Shown here in pieces: positions 8,955-18,164 of a stretch of DNA of 64,000 nucleotides. A model generated the notes under the pieces. It was not told where the DNA came from and ran no database searches. It saw only the letters and a list, made by a program, of their open reading frames with translations. This DNA comes from Sphingopyxis bauzanensis (GTDB lineage: Bacteria > Pseudomonadota > Alphaproteobacteria > Sphingomonadales > Sphingomonadaceae). The stretch lies in assembly GCF_002205675.1 (NCBI RefSeq), contig NZ_NISK01000002.1, positions 705,076-769,075 of the forward strand, in the 5' to 3' direction. The stretch's first letter is position 1. Every line of letters starts with the position of its first letter. The position numbers were made by a program, and so were the translations under genes.

Positions 8955-10280
8955 ATGCCCCCCATCGACAACAGCGACCTCACCGGTACCACCCCGCGCC
9001 GCAAGCCCAAGCAGGACGTCACCGAAATCGGCGGGCGCGAACTGTCGCCGGCGACGCTGATGATGGGTTATGGTTATGATCCGATGCTGTCCGAAGGCTC
9101 GCTCAAGCCGCCGATCTTCCTGACCTCGACCTTCGCGTTCGAAAGCGCCGCGGCGGGCAAGCATCATTTCGAGGGGATCACCGGCAAGCGTCCCGGCGGT
9201 GCCGACGGCCTCGTCTATTCCCGCTTTAACGGGCCGAATCAGGAAATCCTCGAGGCCCGCCTTGGCGTGTGGGAAAAGGCCGAAGACGCGCTGGTCTTCT
9301 CGTCGGGCATGTCGGCGATCGCTACCCTCCTCCTCGCCCATGTCAGCATGAACGACGTCATCGTTCACTCGGGTCCGCTCTATGCCGCGACCGAGACGCT
9401 GATCGCGCGTATCCTGTCGCGCTTTGGTGCGACTTATGTCGACTTCCCCGCCGAAGCGTCGCGCGAAGAGATGGACGCGATCCTCGTCCGCGCCAAGAGA
9501 ATGGCTGAAGACCAGGGCGGAAAGGTCGCGATGGTCTATCTGGAAAGTCCCGCCAACCCGACCAACGCGCTGGTCGATGTCCAGGCGATGCGCGCCGCGA
9601 CCGATGCCGCCTTTACCGAAGGCGCACGGCCCCCGATCGCGATCGACAACACTTTCCTTGGCCCGCTGTGGTCCAAGCCGCTGGCGCATGGCGCCGACAT
9701 CGTGCTCTACAGCCTGACCAAATATGCCGGTGGCCACAGCGATCTGGTCGCTGGCGGGGTGCTGGGCGCGAAACATTGGCTTGGCCCGATCCGGATGATG
9801 CGCAACACCATCGGCACGATCTGCGACCCGCACACCGCGTGGATGCTGCTGCGCTCGATGGAAACGGTCGAGCTTCGCATGAGCCGCGCGGGCGAAAATG
9901 CCGAAAAGGTTTGCGCGTGGCTGCGCGAGCATCCCAAGGTCGATGGGCTGGGTTACCTCGGATTCCTGCCCGAGGGATCGCAGAAGGACATTTTCGACCG
10001 CCATTGCACCGGCGCCGGGTCGACCTTCTCGCTGTTCATCAAGGGCGGCGAAGCAGAAAGCTTCCGCTTCCTCGACGCGCTGAAGATCGCCAAGCTTGCG
10101 GTAAGCCTGGGCGGCACCGAAACGCTGGCCAGCCATCCGGCGGCGATGACCCATCTGTCGGTTCCCGACGCGCGCAAGGCGTTGATGGGGATCACCGACA
10201 ATCTGGTCCGCATCTCGATCGGGATCGAGGATGCCGACGACCTGATCGCTGATTTCGCGCAGGCATTGGACGCGGTCTAA
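8955..10280 (+). CDS. PLP-dependent Cys/Met metabolism enzyme (cystathionine gamma-synthase family)
   Basis: A 441-residue fold-type I PLP enzyme. The PLP lysine is in SLTKYAGGHSDL, preceded by the Asp-containing AIDNTFLGPLW. The cofactor phosphate region is FSSGMSAIATLL, and YSRFNGPNQEILE is the family's cofactor/subunit segment. Members include cystathionine gamma-synthase, cystathionine gamma-lyase, methionine gamma-lyase and O-acylhomoserine sulfhydrylase. An N-terminal extension of about 35 residues and the LMMGYGYDP segment suggest a subgroup distinct from MetB, so I do not assign a symbol. It ends in a strong hairpin shared with the convergent HAD gene. Confidence 0.88.
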   Translation: MPPIDNSDLTGTTPRRKPKQDVTEIGGRELSPATLMMGYGYDPMLSEGSLKPPIFLTSTFAFESAAAGKHHFEGITGKRPGGADGLVYSRFNGPNQEILEARLGVWEKAEDALVFSSGMSAIATLLLAHVSMNDVIVHSGPLYAATETLIARILSRFGATYVDFPAEASREEMDAILVRAKRMAEDQGGKVAMVYLESPANPTNALVDVQAMRAATDAAFTEGARPPIAIDNTFLGPLWSKPLAHGADIVLYSLTKYAGGHSDLVAGGVLGAKHWLGPIRMMRNTIGTICDPHTAWMLLRSMETVELRMSRAGENAEKVCAWLREHPKVDGLGYLGFLPEGSQKDIFDRHCTGAGSTFSLFIKGGEAESFRFLDALKIAKLAVSLGGTETLASHPAAMTHLSVPDARKALMGITDNLVRISIGIEDADDLIADFAQALDAV

Positions 10281-10288
10281 TTGGCAAC

Positions 10289-10314
10289 TCCCCTCCCGCC
10301 TGCGGGAGGGGAGA
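10289..10314. terminator. Bidirectional terminator, 12-bp perfect stem
   Basis: CTCCCCTCCCGC, a 2-nt turn, then GCGGGAGGGGAG form a 12-bp perfect stem between the convergent PLP-enzyme and HAD genes. The same GGGAGGGG core recurs in intergenic elements near 30.4 and 55.0 kb, so this may be a minimal copy of a dispersed repeat serving as terminator. Confidence 0.75.
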
Positions 10315-10315
10315 A

Positions 10316-11035
10316 CTACTTCCGGCCGCGCCAGTCGACGATCTGCCACCCCATTGTCGGCGCCAGCCGCTTCAACCCCCGTGACGGTGTCGTCGCGACC
10401 GCCTCATCGGCAAAGCGCAGCATCGGGTGGTCAGACACATGGTCCGAATAGGCGCGAATATGCGCGGCATCGCGGGTGATCGCGTTGGCCGCCATCCAGC
10501 CGTCGATCCGCGCGAATTTGGCGTCGCCATAGCAATTCTCGCCCGACAGGCGCGCATGGATATGGTCGGCGCCATCGGGTTCGTCGAGTTGCGTCGCCAG
10601 TACATCGTCGATGCCCAGCCGCTTGGCGATCGCATCGACATAAAGATGGAAGGATGCCGTCGCGAGCACCAGCCGGTAACCCGCTTCGCGGTCGGCGGCG
10701 ATCTGTTCGAGTGCCGCGGGATGGAGCCCGCGCGCCACCACTTTATCGGCATAGCTTTCGGCCAGGGGCGCGATTTCCGCGCGGGCAAAGCGCTGACCGA
10801 CCAGCAGCCGCAGATTAATCGCCTTCAACTGCGACCGGTCGATTAGACGCAAACCATAGGCGATTCCCGCCAGCCCGACGAGCGGCAACAGCAGTAGACG
10901 CCATTGCTGCCGCCGCCGCGCAACATGAATCAAGAACCCGCTGTAGGTCCCTGATCGGGTTATCGTTCGATCCATGTCGTACATCGCCACACGGTGCGCA
11001 TAGTCCGGCGGCGGGGCGATCGGCGGCGTTTCCAT
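10316..11035 (-). CDS. HAD-IB family phosphatase
   Basis: A 239-residue haloacid dehalogenase-like hydrolase. Motif I is YDMDRTITRSG with nucleophile D20 and acid/base D22. Motif II is LATAS, motif III lies around GDAKFARI, and motif IV is SDHVSDHPML. A hydrophobic segment (residues about 35-60, LLLLPLVGLAGIAYGL) suggests membrane association or a lipid-type substrate. HAD-IB proteins include phosphoserine phosphatase and phosphatidylglycerophosphatase-like enzymes. Here the insertion and length do not settle the substrate. It is divergent from the Mla transport operon with an 89-bp gap, so a link to phospholipid handling is possible but unproven. Confidence 0.82.
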   Translation of the reverse strand: METPPIAPPPDYAHRVAMYDMDRTITRSGTYSGFLIHVARRRQQWRLLLLPLVGLAGIAYGLRLIDRSQLKAINLRLLVGQRFARAEIAPLAESYADKVVARGLHPAALEQIAADREAGYRLVLATASFHLYVDAIAKRLGIDDVLATQLDEPDGADHIHARLSGENCYGDAKFARIDGWMAANAITRDAAHIRAYSDHVSDHPMLRFADEAVATTPSRGLKRLAPTMGWQIVDWRGRK

Positions 11036-11124
11036 CCCCCGATCATAGAAGCGCGCCGCGCTCGGGCCAAGGGGGCGGGATTAACTTGCCGCGGTGGGGC
11101 AAATAAGACAATGTCCTCCGTACG

Positions 11125-12231
11125 ATGGTGTCCAGAGCGGATTTCGAACAAAGCGAGGGTGCAGGTGGCACCGACATCCGCTTCACTGGTCGGCTGACGC
11201 TGGCGCGGCTCGGCGATTTGCCGACCCGACTCGACGCGCTCGGCCCGATCGCGACGCTCGACTTGTCGGCGCTCGAGCGGATCGACACCGTTGGCGCGTG
11301 GATCGTTACCCGCACCGTCAAAGAACATGGTGCCAAAGTCACCGGCGCCAGCCCCGAAGCCCAGCGCCTGCTCGATGCGCTGGCCAGCGACAAGAGCGAA
11401 TATCGCGTCCACCGCGATCGCCGCCCACCGCTTACCCGCATGCTCGAACAGGTCGGCGCCGCTAGTGTCGGGGTGTGGAACGAGCTGCTCGGCATCATCG
11501 GATTTTTCGGCGCCATGATCATGGCGCTCGGCACCCAGCTGCGCGCGCGGCGACGGCTGCGCTGGCACGCCATTGTCACCCGCTTCCAAACCGTCGGCCT
11601 GGATGCGCTGCCGATCATCGGGCTGATGACCTTCCTGATCGGGATCGTCGTTGCGCAGCAGGGCGCAGTGCAGCTGCGCCAGTTCGGGCTGGAAGTGTTT
11701 ACTGTCAACTTGGTCGGCCGCGCGTCGATACGCGAACTGGGCCTGCTGATGACCGCAATCATGGTCGCGGGCCGTTCGGGCTCGGCGTTTGCGGCGCAGA
11801 TCGGTACGATGAAACTGACCGAAGAAATTGACGCGATGCGGACGATCGGCGTCTCGCCGATGGAAGCGATCGTGCTGCCGCGCGTCGCCGCCGCGACGAT
11901 ATTGATGCCGCTGCTGGGTTTTTACGCCAGCATCTGCGCGATCATCGGCGGCGGGGTGTTCTGCTGGATCGGTCTCGACATTCCGCCCGTCACCTATGTC
12001 CAGCTGCTCCGCGATATCATCCCGATGACCGATTTCTGGGCGATGCTGATCAAGGCGCCGGTGTTCGGCATATTGATCGGGGTCACCGGCTGTTACGAAG
12101 GCATGCAGGTGCGACAGAATGCCGAGGAAGTCGGCAAGCGGACCACCTCCGCCGTGGTTGCCGCAATCTTCCTCGTCATTGTGCTCGACGCAATGTTCGC
12201 GGTCTTTTTCTCGTCGATCGGATGGAATTGA
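11125..12231 (+). CDS. mlaE: MlaE-type ABC transporter permease with N-terminal STAS domain
   Basis: A 368-residue permease of the MlaFEDB-type phospholipid transporter that moves lipids between the inner and outer membranes. Residues 1 to about 100 form a STAS-like domain (LDLSALERIDTVGAW), the role played by separate MlaB in E. coli. The rest is the MlaE permease domain with about five helices, including GLMTFLIGIVVAQQGAVQL and MVAGRSGSAFAAQIGTM, the coupling segment. Its TGA overlaps the ATG of the ATPase gene by one base. It heads a four-gene operon with ATPase, MCE protein and auxiliary lipoprotein. Confidence 0.92.
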   Translation: MVSRADFEQSEGAGGTDIRFTGRLTLARLGDLPTRLDALGPIATLDLSALERIDTVGAWIVTRTVKEHGAKVTGASPEAQRLLDALASDKSEYRVHRDRRPPLTRMLEQVGAASVGVWNELLGIIGFFGAMIMALGTQLRARRRLRWHAIVTRFQTVGLDALPIIGLMTFLIGIVVAQQGAVQLRQFGLEVFTVNLVGRASIRELGLLMTAIMVAGRSGSAFAAQIGTMKLTEEIDAMRTIGVSPMEAIVLPRVAAATILMPLLGFYASICAIIGGGVFCWIGLDIPPVTYVQLLRDIIPMTDFWAMLIKAPVFGILIGVTGCYEGMQVRQNAEEVGKRTTSAVVAAIFLVIVLDAMFAVFFSSIGWN

Positions 12232-13085
12232 TGAGCGAAGAAATCGACGACCAGGTTGCCGAAGAGCTCGCCGCCGCCGACGCGGTGCGGCCCGGCGACT
12301 TCGACAATGCGATCTGTATCCGCGGCCTCGTCAACCAGTTCGGCGACACAATCATCCACGACCATCTCGATCTCGACGTGCGGTCGGGCGAAATCCTCGG
12401 CGTCGTCGGCGGGTCTGGCACCGGCAAGTCGGTGCTGATGCGGTCGATCATCGGGCTGCAGACCCCGACGTCGGGCGAGATCGAGGTGTATGGCAAGACG
12501 CTCGACACGATCTCCGACGAGGAAGAATCGCGCGACCTGCGCCGCCGCTGGGGCGTGATGTTCCAGGGCGGGGCGCTGTTCTCGACGCTGAGCGTGGCCG
12601 AGAATATCCAGGTGCCGCTGCGCGAATTTTATCCGCGCACCGACCAGAAATTGCTTGACGAAATCGCCGCCTACAAGGTCGCGATGGTCGGCCTGCCGCC
12701 CGATGCCGGCCCGAAATATCCCGCCGAGCTGTCGGGCGGCATGGTCAAGCGTGCGGGCCTTGCGCGCAGTCTGGCGCTCGATCCTGCGCTGCTGTTCCTC
12801 GACGAGCCGACCGCGGGGCTCGACCCGATCGGCGCGGCCAAGTTCGACGAGCTGATCCGCGAGTTGGCCGATACGATGGGGCTCACCGTCTTCCTCATTA
12901 CCCACGACCTCGACTCGCTCTATGCGACCTGCGACCGCGTCGCAGTGCTGGCGGAGAAAAAGGTGATCGCGGTCGGCACGATCCCGGAACTGCTTGCCAC
13001 CGAGCATCCCTGGATACAGGATTATTTCAACGGACCGCGTGGTCGCGCTGCGGCGGGCGGGAACCAAACCGCGAAGCCGCGATAG
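12231..13085 (+). CDS. mlaF: MlaF-type ABC transporter ATP-binding protein
   Basis: A 284-residue ATPase that powers the lipid transporter. Walker A is GGSGTGKS (residues 60-67), the signature is LSGGMVKRAGLARS, Walker B is LLFLDEPTAGLDP, and the H-loop is ITHDLDS. An acidic lead of about 20 residues precedes the domain. The ATG at 12231 overlaps the mlaE stop (TGATG). An in-frame ATG at 12222 is less likely because it would overlap further. The final residues are rich in Gly, Arg and Lys. Co-directional and contiguous with mlaE and the MCE gene. Confidence 0.93.
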   Translation: MSEEIDDQVAEELAAADAVRPGDFDNAICIRGLVNQFGDTIIHDHLDLDVRSGEILGVVGGSGTGKSVLMRSIIGLQTPTSGEIEVYGKTLDTISDEEESRDLRRRWGVMFQGGALFSTLSVAENIQVPLREFYPRTDQKLLDEIAAYKVAMVGLPPDAGPKYPAELSGGMVKRAGLARSLALDPALLFLDEPTAGLDPIGAAKFDELIRELADTMGLTVFLITHDLDSLYATCDRVAVLAEKKVIAVGTIPELLATEHPWIQDYFNGPRGRAAAGGNQTAKPR

Positions 13086-13094
13086 GAACAGCTG

Positions 13095-14036
13095 ATGGAA
13101 ACTCGCTCGAACAACGTCCTCGTCGGCGGCTTTGTCCTGCTCTTTACCGCCGCGCTCGCCTTTTTCATCGTCTGGCTGGCCAACGACAGCGGCGGGGAGA
13201 AGCGCGAATATGACGTCTTTTTCAAACAATCGGTCGACGGGCTTAACAAAGGGTCTGCGGTGCAATTCTCCGGCGTCCCGTCGGGACAGGTGCGCGAAAT
13301 TGCGCTGTGGCCCGACGACCCGCAATTCGTCCGCGTTCGCATCGAGGTGAACGAGGGCGTCCCGGTGCTGCAAGGCACGACCGCCGCGATCGAGGGCGTC
13401 GGCTTTACCGGCGTCTCGCAGATTTCGCTCGACGGAGCGGTCAAGGGCGCGCCGCCGATCACCGACAAAGGACCAGCCGGCAAGCCCGTCATTCCGACGC
13501 GTGTGGGAGGGCTGGGCGAACTGCTCAACACCGCACCGCAACTGCTGCAGCGCCTTTCGACGCTGACCGAACGCTTGGCCGAGCTGGCCGATGATGAGAA
13601 TCAGGCGAGCATGCGCGGCATTTTGAACAATGTCGAAGCCTCGACCGCGATCCTCGCCCGCAACGGCCCCGCCATCGAACGCGCGCTTGCGGACACGCGC
13701 ATCGCGATCCAGCAAACCGGGGTCGCCGCCGAACAGATCGGCAATCTGGCCGCCGCAACGCAGGGGACGATCGACCGCAATGTCGATCCGGCGATGCGCA
13801 ACCTGCGCGACACGCTCGCCTCAGCGAACGAATCGATGAAGACGCTCGAAGGCGCTATTGCCGATGCGCGGCCGGGCCTGCAGACCTTCAGCCAGACGAC
13901 GATCCCCGAAGCCAATGCGCTGATCCGCGATTTGCGTCGGACCTCGGCCTCGCTATCCAGCCTGACCGACAAGCTCGACCAGCAAGGGGCGGGCGCCGTC
14001 CTGGGCGGCAGTAAGCTGCCCGATTACAAGCAATGA
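13095..14036 (+). CDS. mlaD: MlaD-type MCE-domain lipid-binding protein
   Basis: A 313-residue periplasmic lipid-binding component with an N-terminal membrane anchor (VLVGGFVLLFTAALAFFIVW). The MCE domain follows (YDVFFKQSVDGLNKGSAVQ, then FSGVPSGQVREI), with the usual VPVLQGTTAAIEGVGFTG segment. The C-terminal 150 residues are helical and Ala/Arg-rich, as in MCE proteins that form rings and tunnels across the periplasm. The gene starts 9 bp after mlaF and overlaps the next gene as ATGA. Confidence 0.92.
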   Translation: METRSNNVLVGGFVLLFTAALAFFIVWLANDSGGEKREYDVFFKQSVDGLNKGSAVQFSGVPSGQVREIALWPDDPQFVRVRIEVNEGVPVLQGTTAAIEGVGFTGVSQISLDGAVKGAPPITDKGPAGKPVIPTRVGGLGELLNTAPQLLQRLSTLTERLAELADDENQASMRGILNNVEASTAILARNGPAIERALADTRIAIQQTGVAAEQIGNLAAATQGTIDRNVDPAMRNLRDTLASANESMKTLEGAIADARPGLQTFSQTTIPEANALIRDLRRTSASLSSLTDKLDQQGAGAVLGGSKLPDYKQ

Positions 14037-14659
14037 GGACCAAGCCCGCCATGCCCAATCGCTTCCGCCGCCTCCGCACGCCGCTGCTCGTCGCTGCCGC
14101 CGCCGTCTCGCTGTCGGCATGCATCGGCCTTGGCGGCAAGACCCCGCCCTTCCTGCTTACCCTCGACGCAGCGGCCACACCATCGGCAGGCGCCGCGCGC
14201 ACCGCCGCCGACGCCTCGACGCTGACGATCCTGATCCCGACCGCGCCGCAGAAACTGCGCACGACGCGCATCCCGGTGCAGCAGGACAACAGCAGCGTCA
14301 CTTACGTCAAGGACGCGCAGTGGGTCGAAGCCCCGAACCGGCTGTTCCAACGGCTGGTGTCCGAAACCGTCTCCGCCAGCACATCGCGCGTCGTGCTCGA
14401 CGAGGGGCAATATCTGACCGCGCCGGGCGAACAGCTCGCGGGGCAGTTGATGGAATTCGGCGTCGATGCGCGAACCGGCGAAGCGGTCGTCGTCTATCAG
14501 GCGATGCTGGTCGCCGCGGGCGGCAAAACGGTCAGCCAGCGCCGCTTTGAAGCGCGCGAAGCAATCGGCGGCGAGGTTGAGGCCAAGCTGGTCGGCGAAG
14601 CGCTGACGCGCGCCGCGAACAAGGTGGCGAGTGAGGTTACGGGGTGGCTCGGGAGCTGA
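14033..14659 (+). CDS. ABC-type transport auxiliary lipoprotein (PqiC-like)
   Basis: A 208-residue lipoprotein of the ABC_trans_aux family (PF03886). A signal peptide ends at the lipobox LSAC (VSLSAC-I), giving a lipidated Cys near residue 24. The mature part contains TLTILIPTAPQKLRTTRI and a later helix-strand region (MEFGVDARTGEAVVVY) typical of the family, whose members sit in the outer membrane and contact MCE machines, as PqiC does with PqiB. It overlaps the MCE gene by 4 bp, so it is most likely the outer-membrane partner of this Mla-type system. No MlaC homologue is present in the window. Confidence 0.88.
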   Translation: MRTKPAMPNRFRRLRTPLLVAAAAVSLSACIGLGGKTPPFLLTLDAAATPSAGAARTAADASTLTILIPTAPQKLRTTRIPVQQDNSSVTYVKDAQWVEAPNRLFQRLVSETVSASTSRVVLDEGQYLTAPGEQLAGQLMEFGVDARTGEAVVVYQAMLVAAGGKTVSQRRFEAREAIGGEVEAKLVGEALTRAANKVASEVTGWLGS

Positions 14660-14710
14660 GCGTGTTGCGGCGACCTGTTGAACCCGCCACCCCAAAGCTG
14701 CCCCGACACC

Positions 14711-17305
14711 CTACCCCAGTAAACTCTTGCTCGCCTGCTCGGTTACATCGCGCGACAGCCCCGGCTGCGCCAATATCCGTTCCAGCTCAGCCTTCATCAT
14801 CGCGGCGCGCGCGTCATCGAAGCGCTTCCAGCGGCCGAGCGGGGGGATCATCCGCGCCGACGTTTGCGGGTTTTTCGGGTCGAGCGCGATGACCAGATCG
14901 GCGATCAGGCGGTAGCCCGCGCCATCGGCCTGATGGAACGCCGCCTGATTGCCCGAGAGCGCACCATAGAGCGACCGCACCCGGTTGGGATTGGCCAGCG
15001 TGAAGTCGGGGTGCTGCGCCAGTTCCTTCACCGCATCGACGGTATCGGCGCGCAGCGACCACGCCTGCACCTGGAACCACTTGTCGAGCACGAGCGGGTT
15101 GTCGCGATAGCGTTGGTAGAAGATGTCCAGCGCCGCCACCCGCTCGTCGCTGTCGCCATGCGCCAGCGTCGCCAGCGCCGCCTGCCGTTCGGTCATGCCG
15201 TCGGCGTCGGAGAAAATCCGGAACGCCAGCGCCGGCACATCGTCCATCGCCGTCGCCGCCAGATAGGCGAGCGCGACGCCGCGCAGGCGGCGGCCGCCCT
15301 TGGCCTTGCGCGACAGGTCGGTGGCGGGCGGCGCCGCGCCCGCCAGAATCGCGCGCCACTGGCTTTCCAGTGCGGTGCCGATCGCAGCCTGCAATGCCAG
15401 CCGTTCGCGGCGGATCGCGCCGGGGTCGACCGTCACCATCTGGTCACCGATAAAGGCTTCGCTGGGCAGCAGCACCGCCTCGGCGACAAACGCGGGGTCG
15501 GTCGCTGCACCCGCCAGTGTCTGGCCGATCGCATCGATGACCGCTTGGCTGCCGCGCGCTTTGCCCGACACCGCGGCAACCAGCGTATCGAGCATCAGTT
15601 GCTGCAACGCCTCGTACCGCGCAAAGGGATCATCGTCGTTCGCGGCGAGCCACGCCAGCTCGCCGTCTGCGCGCGCAAAATCGACGATCACCGGCGCTGA
15701 AAATCCGCGGTTGATCGACAGCGCGGGGCGCGCCGCAAAGGCGCCGAGCGGCACGCGCTGCGTCGCACCCGTCAGGGTGACCAGCGTTTCGGGCAAGGCC
15801 GCGCCGCTGCCGTCCATGGCAAAGGCCGCGAGCTTCAGCGGGATCATCATCGGTTGCTTGTCGTCCTGCCCCGGGGTCGGCGGCACCGTCTGCGTCACGT
15901 CGAGCGCCCAATCGCCGCTCTCTTGAGCCAGCGACAGCGTCAGGCGCGGCGTCCCTGCCTGGCTGTACCACAGGCGGAACTGCGTTAGATCAATGCCCGC
16001 CCCCTCCTCGATCGCGCGGACAAAATCCTCGCACGTCGCGGCCTCGCCGTCGTGGCGCTCGAAATAGAGATCGGTGCCTTTGCGGAAGCGGTCGGCACCG
16101 ACCATCGTCGCCATCATGTGGATGATTTCGGCGCCCTTGTTGTAGATGGTCGCGGTGTAGAAGTTCGAGATCTCCTGAAAGCTGTCGGGGCGGATCGGGT
16201 GCGCCAGCGGCCCCGCATCCTCAGGGAATTGCGCGGCGCGGAGCAGGCGGACGTCCTCGATCCGCTTGACCGCGGGCGAACCCATGTCGGCCGAAAAACA
16301 TTGGTCGCGATAGACGGTGAAACCTTCCTTCAGCGACAGCTGGAACCAGTCGCGACAGGTGACGCGGTTGCCCGACCAGTTGTGGAAATATTCATGCGCG
16401 ACCACCCCCTCGACCCCGTCATAATCGACGTCGGTCGCGGTGTCGGGGTCGGCGAGAATGTAGCGGGTGTTGAAGACGTTGAGCCCTTTATTCTCCATCG
16501 CCCCCATGTTGAAATCGCTGACCGCAACGATGTTGAAGAGGTCGAGGTCATATTCGCGGCCATAGACGCGCTCGTCCCACGCCATGCTGTCCTTCAGCGC
16601 CTGCATCGCGTGTTCGGTGCGATCGAGATCGCCGTCGCGGACCCAGATACCGAGTTCGACTTCGCGCCCCGACATCGTCGTGAAGCTGTCGCGGTTGACC
16701 ACCAGATCGCCCGCGACCAGCGCGAAGAGATAGCTCGGCTTCGGCCACGGATCTTCCCACAGCGCCCAATGATTGCCGCCCGCGCCATCGCCCTTGGCGA
16801 TGCAATTGCCGTTCGACAGCAGGATCGGGAACGCCGCTTTGTCGCCTTCCATCCGCACCTTGTAGCGGCTGAGCACATCAGGGCGGTCGGGGTGAAAGGT
16901 GATCCGGCGAAACCCTTCGGCCTCGCACTGGGTGCACAGCATGCCGTTCGACGCATAGAGTCCCATCAGCTGGGTGTTCGACGCGGGATGGATCAATGTG
17001 TCGATCTCGACCGTCGCCGCGGTGCGCTCGCCCAGATCGACGATGAGGTCGGCGCCGTCCATGCGCCAGTCGTTCCAGCCCTCGCCGTCGACACGCACCG
17101 CCGCCGGGGTCAGCCCGTCGCCGCGCAGCACAAGCGGGGTCGGCGCATCGGCCTGGCGGACGACCGACAGCGCCGCGGCAACGCGCGTCGCTTCGACCGC
17201 CAAGGCGAAATCGAGCGCGACGTCGGGCACCTGCCAGTCGGGCGGGCGATAATCGCCGCGGTGGATGGTGACGGGAACGGCGGGGGTCGAAGAGGCATCG
17301 GTCAT
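14711..17305 (-). CDS. pepN: Aminopeptidase N (M1 family)
   Basis: An 864-residue zinc aminopeptidase that removes N-terminal residues from peptides in the cytoplasm. The exopeptidase motif GAMENKGLNVFN precedes the zinc site HEYFHNW (H304, E305, H308), and the third ligand E327 lies in SLKEG, giving the M1 spacing HEXXH-18-E. Length matches bacterial PepN (about 870). The C-terminal half has the DUF3458 helical repeats, for example YRDNPLVLDKWF. Start ATG at 17305. Monocistronic, convergent with the Mla lipoprotein and divergent from the SDR gene with a 46-bp gap. Confidence 0.95.
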   Translation of the reverse strand: MTDASSTPAVPVTIHRGDYRPPDWQVPDVALDFALAVEATRVAAALSVVRQADAPTPLVLRGDGLTPAAVRVDGEGWNDWRMDGADLIVDLGERTAATVEIDTLIHPASNTQLMGLYASNGMLCTQCEAEGFRRITFHPDRPDVLSRYKVRMEGDKAAFPILLSNGNCIAKGDGAGGNHWALWEDPWPKPSYLFALVAGDLVVNRDSFTTMSGREVELGIWVRDGDLDRTEHAMQALKDSMAWDERVYGREYDLDLFNIVAVSDFNMGAMENKGLNVFNTRYILADPDTATDVDYDGVEGVVAHEYFHNWSGNRVTCRDWFQLSLKEGFTVYRDQCFSADMGSPAVKRIEDVRLLRAAQFPEDAGPLAHPIRPDSFQEISNFYTATIYNKGAEIIHMMATMVGADRFRKGTDLYFERHDGEAATCEDFVRAIEEGAGIDLTQFRLWYSQAGTPRLTLSLAQESGDWALDVTQTVPPTPGQDDKQPMMIPLKLAAFAMDGSGAALPETLVTLTGATQRVPLGAFAARPALSINRGFSAPVIVDFARADGELAWLAANDDDPFARYEALQQLMLDTLVAAVSGKARGSQAVIDAIGQTLAGAATDPAFVAEAVLLPSEAFIGDQMVTVDPGAIRRERLALQAAIGTALESQWRAILAGAAPPATDLSRKAKGGRRLRGVALAYLAATAMDDVPALAFRIFSDADGMTERQAALATLAHGDSDERVAALDIFYQRYRDNPLVLDKWFQVQAWSLRADTVDAVKELAQHPDFTLANPNRVRSLYGALSGNQAAFHQADGAGYRLIADLVIALDPKNPQTSARMIPPLGRWKRFDDARAAMMKAELERILAQPGLSRDVTEQASKSLLG

Positions 17306-17351
17306 GTTTCGGGTCTAGGCGCGGGGCGCGGGGCGCGCAATAAGGCGGGCG

Positions 17352-18143
17352 ATGGGACAGATGCTGATTTTCGGTTTGGGCTATGCCGCGAAACATCTTG
17401 CGGACCGCCTGCGCGCGCGCGGGTGGGATGTGGTCGGGACAACGCAGGACGGGCGCGGCGACAGCATTGCTTTTGCCGACGAGGGCGCGGTGCTCGCGGC
17501 GCTGCGCTCGGCGAGCCATATCCTGTCGTCGGTGCCGCCGGTCGCTGGCGTTGATCCGGTGCTGGCGCGCTATGTCGATGCCATCGCGATCGCGCCCGCA
17601 ACATGGGTCGGCTATTTCTCCTCGACCGGCGTCTATGGCGATGCGGGCGGCGCTTGGGTTGACGAAAGCGCGCCAATCAAAGGGCGCCGCGCCGACCGCA
17701 ACGCAGCGGACGCTGCGTGGCAGGCGCTGCGCGGCGATGTCGCCGTCTTCCGCCTCCCCGGCATCTACGGCCCCGGCCGCTCAATCCTCGATCGCATCGG
17801 CGAAGGCCGCGCGCACCGGATCGACCTGCCCGATCAGGTGTTCAGCCGCGTCCATGTCGACGACATCGCAGGCGGCGTAATCGCGTCGTTTCGCGGACCG
17901 GCGGGGGTCTATAACCTCGCCGACGACGAACCTTGCCACCAGAACCGGTTGGTCGAATGGGGATGTGCAATGCGGGGCGCGCCGCTGCCGCCGCTGCAAA
18001 CGCTGGAAGAGGCAGGCCTGTCGCCAGCGGCGCGCGCCTTTTACGCAGAGAGCCGGCGCGTTGCGAATGGGAAGGCGAAGCGGTTGCTCGGCTGGACGCC
18101 GCGCTATCCGAGTTTTCGGGAGGGGTTGCTAAGCTGCTCATAG
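17352..18143 (+). CDS. NAD-dependent epimerase/SDR family protein (YeeZ-like)
   Basis: A 263-residue Rossmann-fold protein. The N-terminus MLIFGLGYAAKHLADRL has the GxGYxA nucleotide-binding pattern of the YeeZ subgroup, where the usual GxxGxxG is shortened. FSSTGVYGDAGGAWVDE carries the Ser and Tyr region of extended SDRs, and FRLPGIYGPGRS the substrate side. The downstream catalytic Lys is not evident, so it may bind NAD(P) without acting as a classical dehydrogenase. Substrate unknown. It converges with the DUF445 gene. Confidence 0.82.
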   Translation: MGQMLIFGLGYAAKHLADRLRARGWDVVGTTQDGRGDSIAFADEGAVLAALRSASHILSSVPPVAGVDPVLARYVDAIAIAPATWVGYFSSTGVYGDAGGAWVDESAPIKGRRADRNAADAAWQALRGDVAVFRLPGIYGPGRSILDRIGEGRAHRIDLPDQVFSRVHVDDIAGGVIASFRGPAGVYNLADDEPCHQNRLVEWGCAMRGAPLPPLQTLEEAGLSPAARAFYAESRRVANGKAKRLLGWTPRYPSFREGLLSCS

Positions 18144-18164
18144 CCCTCGCGGGGGCGACGGGCT
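18142..18164. terminator. Hairpin between convergent SDR and DUF445 genes
   Basis: AGCCC (18142-18146) pairs with GGGCT (18160-18164), and CGC (18148-18150) pairs with GCG (18155-18157). It overlaps the stop codons region of both convergent genes, a usual place for a bidirectional terminator. The core resembles the GCGGGGGCGACGG intergenic element seen again near 56.0 kb. Confidence 0.5.

Noticed and set aside
12093-13715. 540-codon minus-strand frame over the Mla genes
   Set aside because: Shadow of mlaF and mlaD, which have all their family motifs.
16052-17554. 500-codon frame opposite pepN
   Set aside because: Antisense shadow of a gene with a complete zinc site and normal length.
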